From an uncultured Saprospiraceae bacterium (GTDB taxonomy: Bacteria; Bacteroidota; Bacteroidia; Chitinophagales; Saprospiraceae): a DNA stretch of 7,100 bases. Shown here piece by piece: positions 5,901-7,100 of this stretch; position 1 is the first letter of the stretch, and each line of letters opens with the position of its first letter. The stretch is from positions 1-7,100 of the forward strand of contig CALHUZ010000431.1 of assembly GCA_938039305.1 (NCBI GenBank), given 5' to 3'. Below the pieces are notes generated by a model, which worked only from the letters and a program-made list of their open reading frames with translations, was not told where the DNA came from and made no database searches. The position numbers and the translations under genes were made by a program.

Positions 5901-7100
5901 ATAGACAATCTGTGAAGAGTCGGAGCCCTGTTCAACATGATTGGATGTCCTTTTAGGATCCCTTCAAGTATTTCCCAGATCACCGGATCTTTTCTATCTA
6001 CGAGTTTCTTAGCAGACTTTACAGTTTTAACTATTCCTCTTTCAATTAACTTTCTAATTATAAAAGGTTTGAATAGCTCTGAAGCCATCCCCTTCGGCAA
6101 TCCACATTCGTGAAGCTTAAGAGTAGGTCCGACTACGATAACTGATCTACCAGAATAATCTACACGCTTACCAAGAAGGTTCTGTCTGAATCTACCTTGC
6201 TTACCCTTAAGGATATCACTAAGCGATTTAAGAGATCTTCCTCCTTCAGCTTTTACGGCATTTGATTTTCTACTATTATCGAACAATGAATCGACTGCCT
6301 CTTGAAGCATTCTTTTCTCATTTCTGAGAATCACTTCTGGAGCCTTTATTTCTAAAAGTCTCTTCAGACGATTATTTCTAATTATTACTCTACGGTAAAG
6401 ATCATTAAGATCAGAACTCGCAAATCGTCCACCATCAAGTGGCACCAATGGTCTAAGCTCTGGTGGTATCACTGGCAGATAGTCAATGATAGCCCATTCA
6501 GGCTTATTTTCCATGTGCTTGTTACCGTCTCTAAATGCCTCTACAACTCTAAGTCTCTTTAGTGCTTCAGACTTTCTCTGCTGAGATGTCTCAGTAGCTG
6601 CTTGATGTCTTAGGTCATATGAAAGTTGATCTAAATCTAATCTTGCTAAAAGCTCTTTAACACCTTCAGCTCCCATCTTAGCGATGAACTTATTAGGATC
6701 TGTATCTTCTAATAAGTGATTATCCTTAGGCAATGAATCAAGTACTTCGAAGTACTCTTCTTCAGTGATAAGTGCTTTATGCTCTATCTCACCTTCCTTG
6801 ATACCTGGCTGAATGACAACATATCTTTCGTAATAGATGATTGTCTCCAGATTCTTTGATGAAAGACCTAAGAGATATCCAATCTTATTTGGAAGAGATT
6901 TGAAAAACCAAATGTGTACAACTGGCACTACGAGTCTTATGTGACCCATACGCTCTCTACGCACTTTCTTCTCAGTTACTTCAACTCCACATCTATCACA
7001 TACGATACCTTTATATCTGATACGCTTGTACTTTCCGCAGTAGCACTCATAATCCTTTACAGGACCGAAAATGCGCTCACAGAATAATCCATCACGCTCT
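2981..7100 (-). CDS. rpoC: DNA-directed RNA polymerase subunit beta' (5' end outside window)
   Basis: This is the largest subunit of bacterial RNA polymerase. It carries the catalytic magnesium site and acts in the cytoplasm with RpoA, RpoB, omega and sigma. The frame is open from the right edge to the TAA at 2981-2983, giving 1372 visible codons; by comparison with the family about 47 N-terminal residues are missing. Seen in order: zinc-site-1 cysteines CYC and CDRC (about 7040-6990); the active-site motif NADFDGDQ with its three aspartates (5830-5807); the bridge helix from GARKGLADTALKT to RRLVD (4900-4826); four zinc-site-2 cysteines (4792-4790, 4570-4568, 4549-4547, 4540-4538); the trigger-loop start AAQSIGEPGTQLT (from 4477); an SI3-type insertion (about 4414-3863); then DITGGLPRV and the conserved C-terminal ISAASFQETT and AGTG segments. 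A GTG at 6964 is an internal valine codon, not the start. rpoB should lie just to the right. No frameshift or missing catalytic residue was seen. Confidence 0.99.
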   Translation of the reverse strand, partial: ERDGLFCERIFGPVKDYECYCGKYKRIRYKGIVCDRCGVEVTEKKVRRERMGHIRLVVPVVHIWFFKSLPNKIGYLLGLSSKNLETIIYYERYVVIQPGIKEGEIEHKALITEEEYFEVLDSLPKDNHLLEDTDPNKFIAKMGAEGVKELLARLDLDQLSYDLRHQAATETSQQRKSEALKRLRVVEAFRDGNKHMENKPEWAIIDYLPVIPPELRPLVPLDGGRFASSDLNDLYRRVIIRNNRLKRLLEIKAPEVILRNEKRMLQEAVDSLFDNSRKSNAVKAEGGRSLKSLSDILKGKQGRFRQNLLGKRVDYSGRSVIVVGPTLKLHECGLPKGMASELFKPFIIRKLIERGIVKTVKSAKKLVDRKDPVIWEILEGILKGHPIMLNRAPTLHRLSIQAFQPRLVEGKAIRLHPLVCGAFNADFDGDQMAVHVPLSQGSILEAQLLMLSSHNMLNPQNGSPITLPSQDMVLGLYYITKAKEIPKGKKMSIFYSEEEVLIAYNEGMVELHEAIMVKVDVENELGQLVKERIETTVGRVIFNEAVPAEVPFINQLLTKKNLRKVIGGVIDRTNFAVAAEFLDNMKDMGFYWSFKGGLSFNLGDLITPTLKESTLIEAQEEVDEVWENYNMGLITSNERYNQVIDKWTYADNKITENLMVELAEHKGGFNSVFMMLDSGARGSKQQIKQLCGLRGLMAKPRKSGDTGGAIIENPILANFVDGLSVLEYFISTHGARKGLADTALKTADAGYLTRRLVDVSQDVIIIEEDCHTLRGIETTALMDGDKKLEDLAPRIVGRYALNDIMHPETEEIIIPSGDYISPALAAVVEEVGIESVVIRSVLTCETKKGVCTKCYGKNLATGRISERGDAVGVIAAQSIGEPGTQLTLRTFHVGGIASVSKTESQHIAKADGNLEFDNVDTVAYDEEGKKSEVVLSRSGELRIVEPETNKILANLHIPYGSTLFIKGKKKIKKGDVICEWDPFNAVIVSEFSGIIQYESIEEGVSFRSERDDQTGNVEKIIIESRKKKKIPTINIVDSKGEVLRTYNLPVGSHIQVENGDSINSGAKVAKIPRKQGSIQDITGGLPRVTELFEARNPSNPAVTAEIDGIVKFGKMKRGNREVFVSDEKGGQQRKYLVGLSKHLVVQEGDFVRAGSHISDGATAPEDILNISGPFAVSKYIVNGIQEVYRSQGIGINDKHIEVIVRQMMRRVKIVDPGDTTFLEGEAAEKYDFLEQNDWVYDKKVITEAGDSNKMKPGKITTIRQIREENSYLKRNDLKPLEFRDAIPATSRPMLQGITKSSLGTASWISAASFQETTKVLSTAAIAAKRDYLEGLKENVIVGKKIPAGTGLKMYENLKVTEKVEPVTEDLLD
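3863..4414 (-). other. SI3-like insertion within the RpoC trigger loop
   Basis: About 184 residues separate the first half of the trigger loop (ending HVGG at 4415) from the second half (beginning DITGGLPRV at 3862). The segment contains paired beta-rich blocks such as PYGSTLFIKG and LPVGSHIQVENGDSI, which fit tandem sandwich-barrel hybrid motifs. E. coli RpoC has an insertion of about the same size at the same place, where it affects trigger-loop movement, pausing and cleavage. The position and length are read from the sequence; the fold and effect are inferred from the family. Confidence 0.8.

Noticed and set aside
6962..6964. GTG as the rpoC start codon
   Set aside because: The frame continues upstream to the right edge with conserved residues, including zinc-site-1 cysteines and GLFCERIFGPVKDYEC, so this GTG is an internal valine codon.

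Overview
The window holds parts of two genes, both on the minus strand, with one intergenic region between them. The right 58% (2981 to the right edge) is rpoC, the gene for the RNA polymerase beta' subunit. It is complete at its C-terminus and lacks only about the first 47 codons, which lie beyond position 7100. The left 37% (1 to 2644) is the N-terminal 881 codons of a large secreted multidomain protein that runs off the left edge.

The organism is most likely a member of Bacteroidota, and within it plausibly the Saprospiria/Lewinella group. The reasons are the Bacteroidota-like wording of RpoC (for example NKIGYLLGL and IIYYERYVVIQPG after the first zinc site, and a long extra segment near the C-terminus); the architecture of the secreted protein (HYR/Ig-like modules with DTTIxC and RxWSVTD motifs, then a carboxypeptidase-regulatory-like fold, then a Bacteroidota-style dockerin pair, then a cohesin-like fold); the AT-rich DNA; and the lack of Shine-Dalgarno sequences at a usable distance. 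The class-level placement is inference from remembered family features.

Layout, in transcription order (right to left): rpoC ends at 2981. A strong intrinsic terminator (2957-2929) follows 23 nt later. A leader/promoter region of about 280 bp carries a TATATTTG element that fits the Bacteroidota -7 consensus, a TTGACA/TATTAC alternative, and two short stem-loops. The secreted-protein gene then starts at 2644, or at 2611 by an internal ATG. The two genes are therefore probably separate transcription units: a core housekeeping gene followed by a surface or secreted protein.

No mobile element, tRNA, rRNA, CRISPR array or defence system is visible. The most unusual structure is a 41-nt near-perfect inverted repeat (2568-2608) inside the signal-peptide codons of the secreted protein. 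On the coding strand it is followed directly by six T residues, so it looks like an intrinsic terminator or attenuator lying within the start of an open reading frame.
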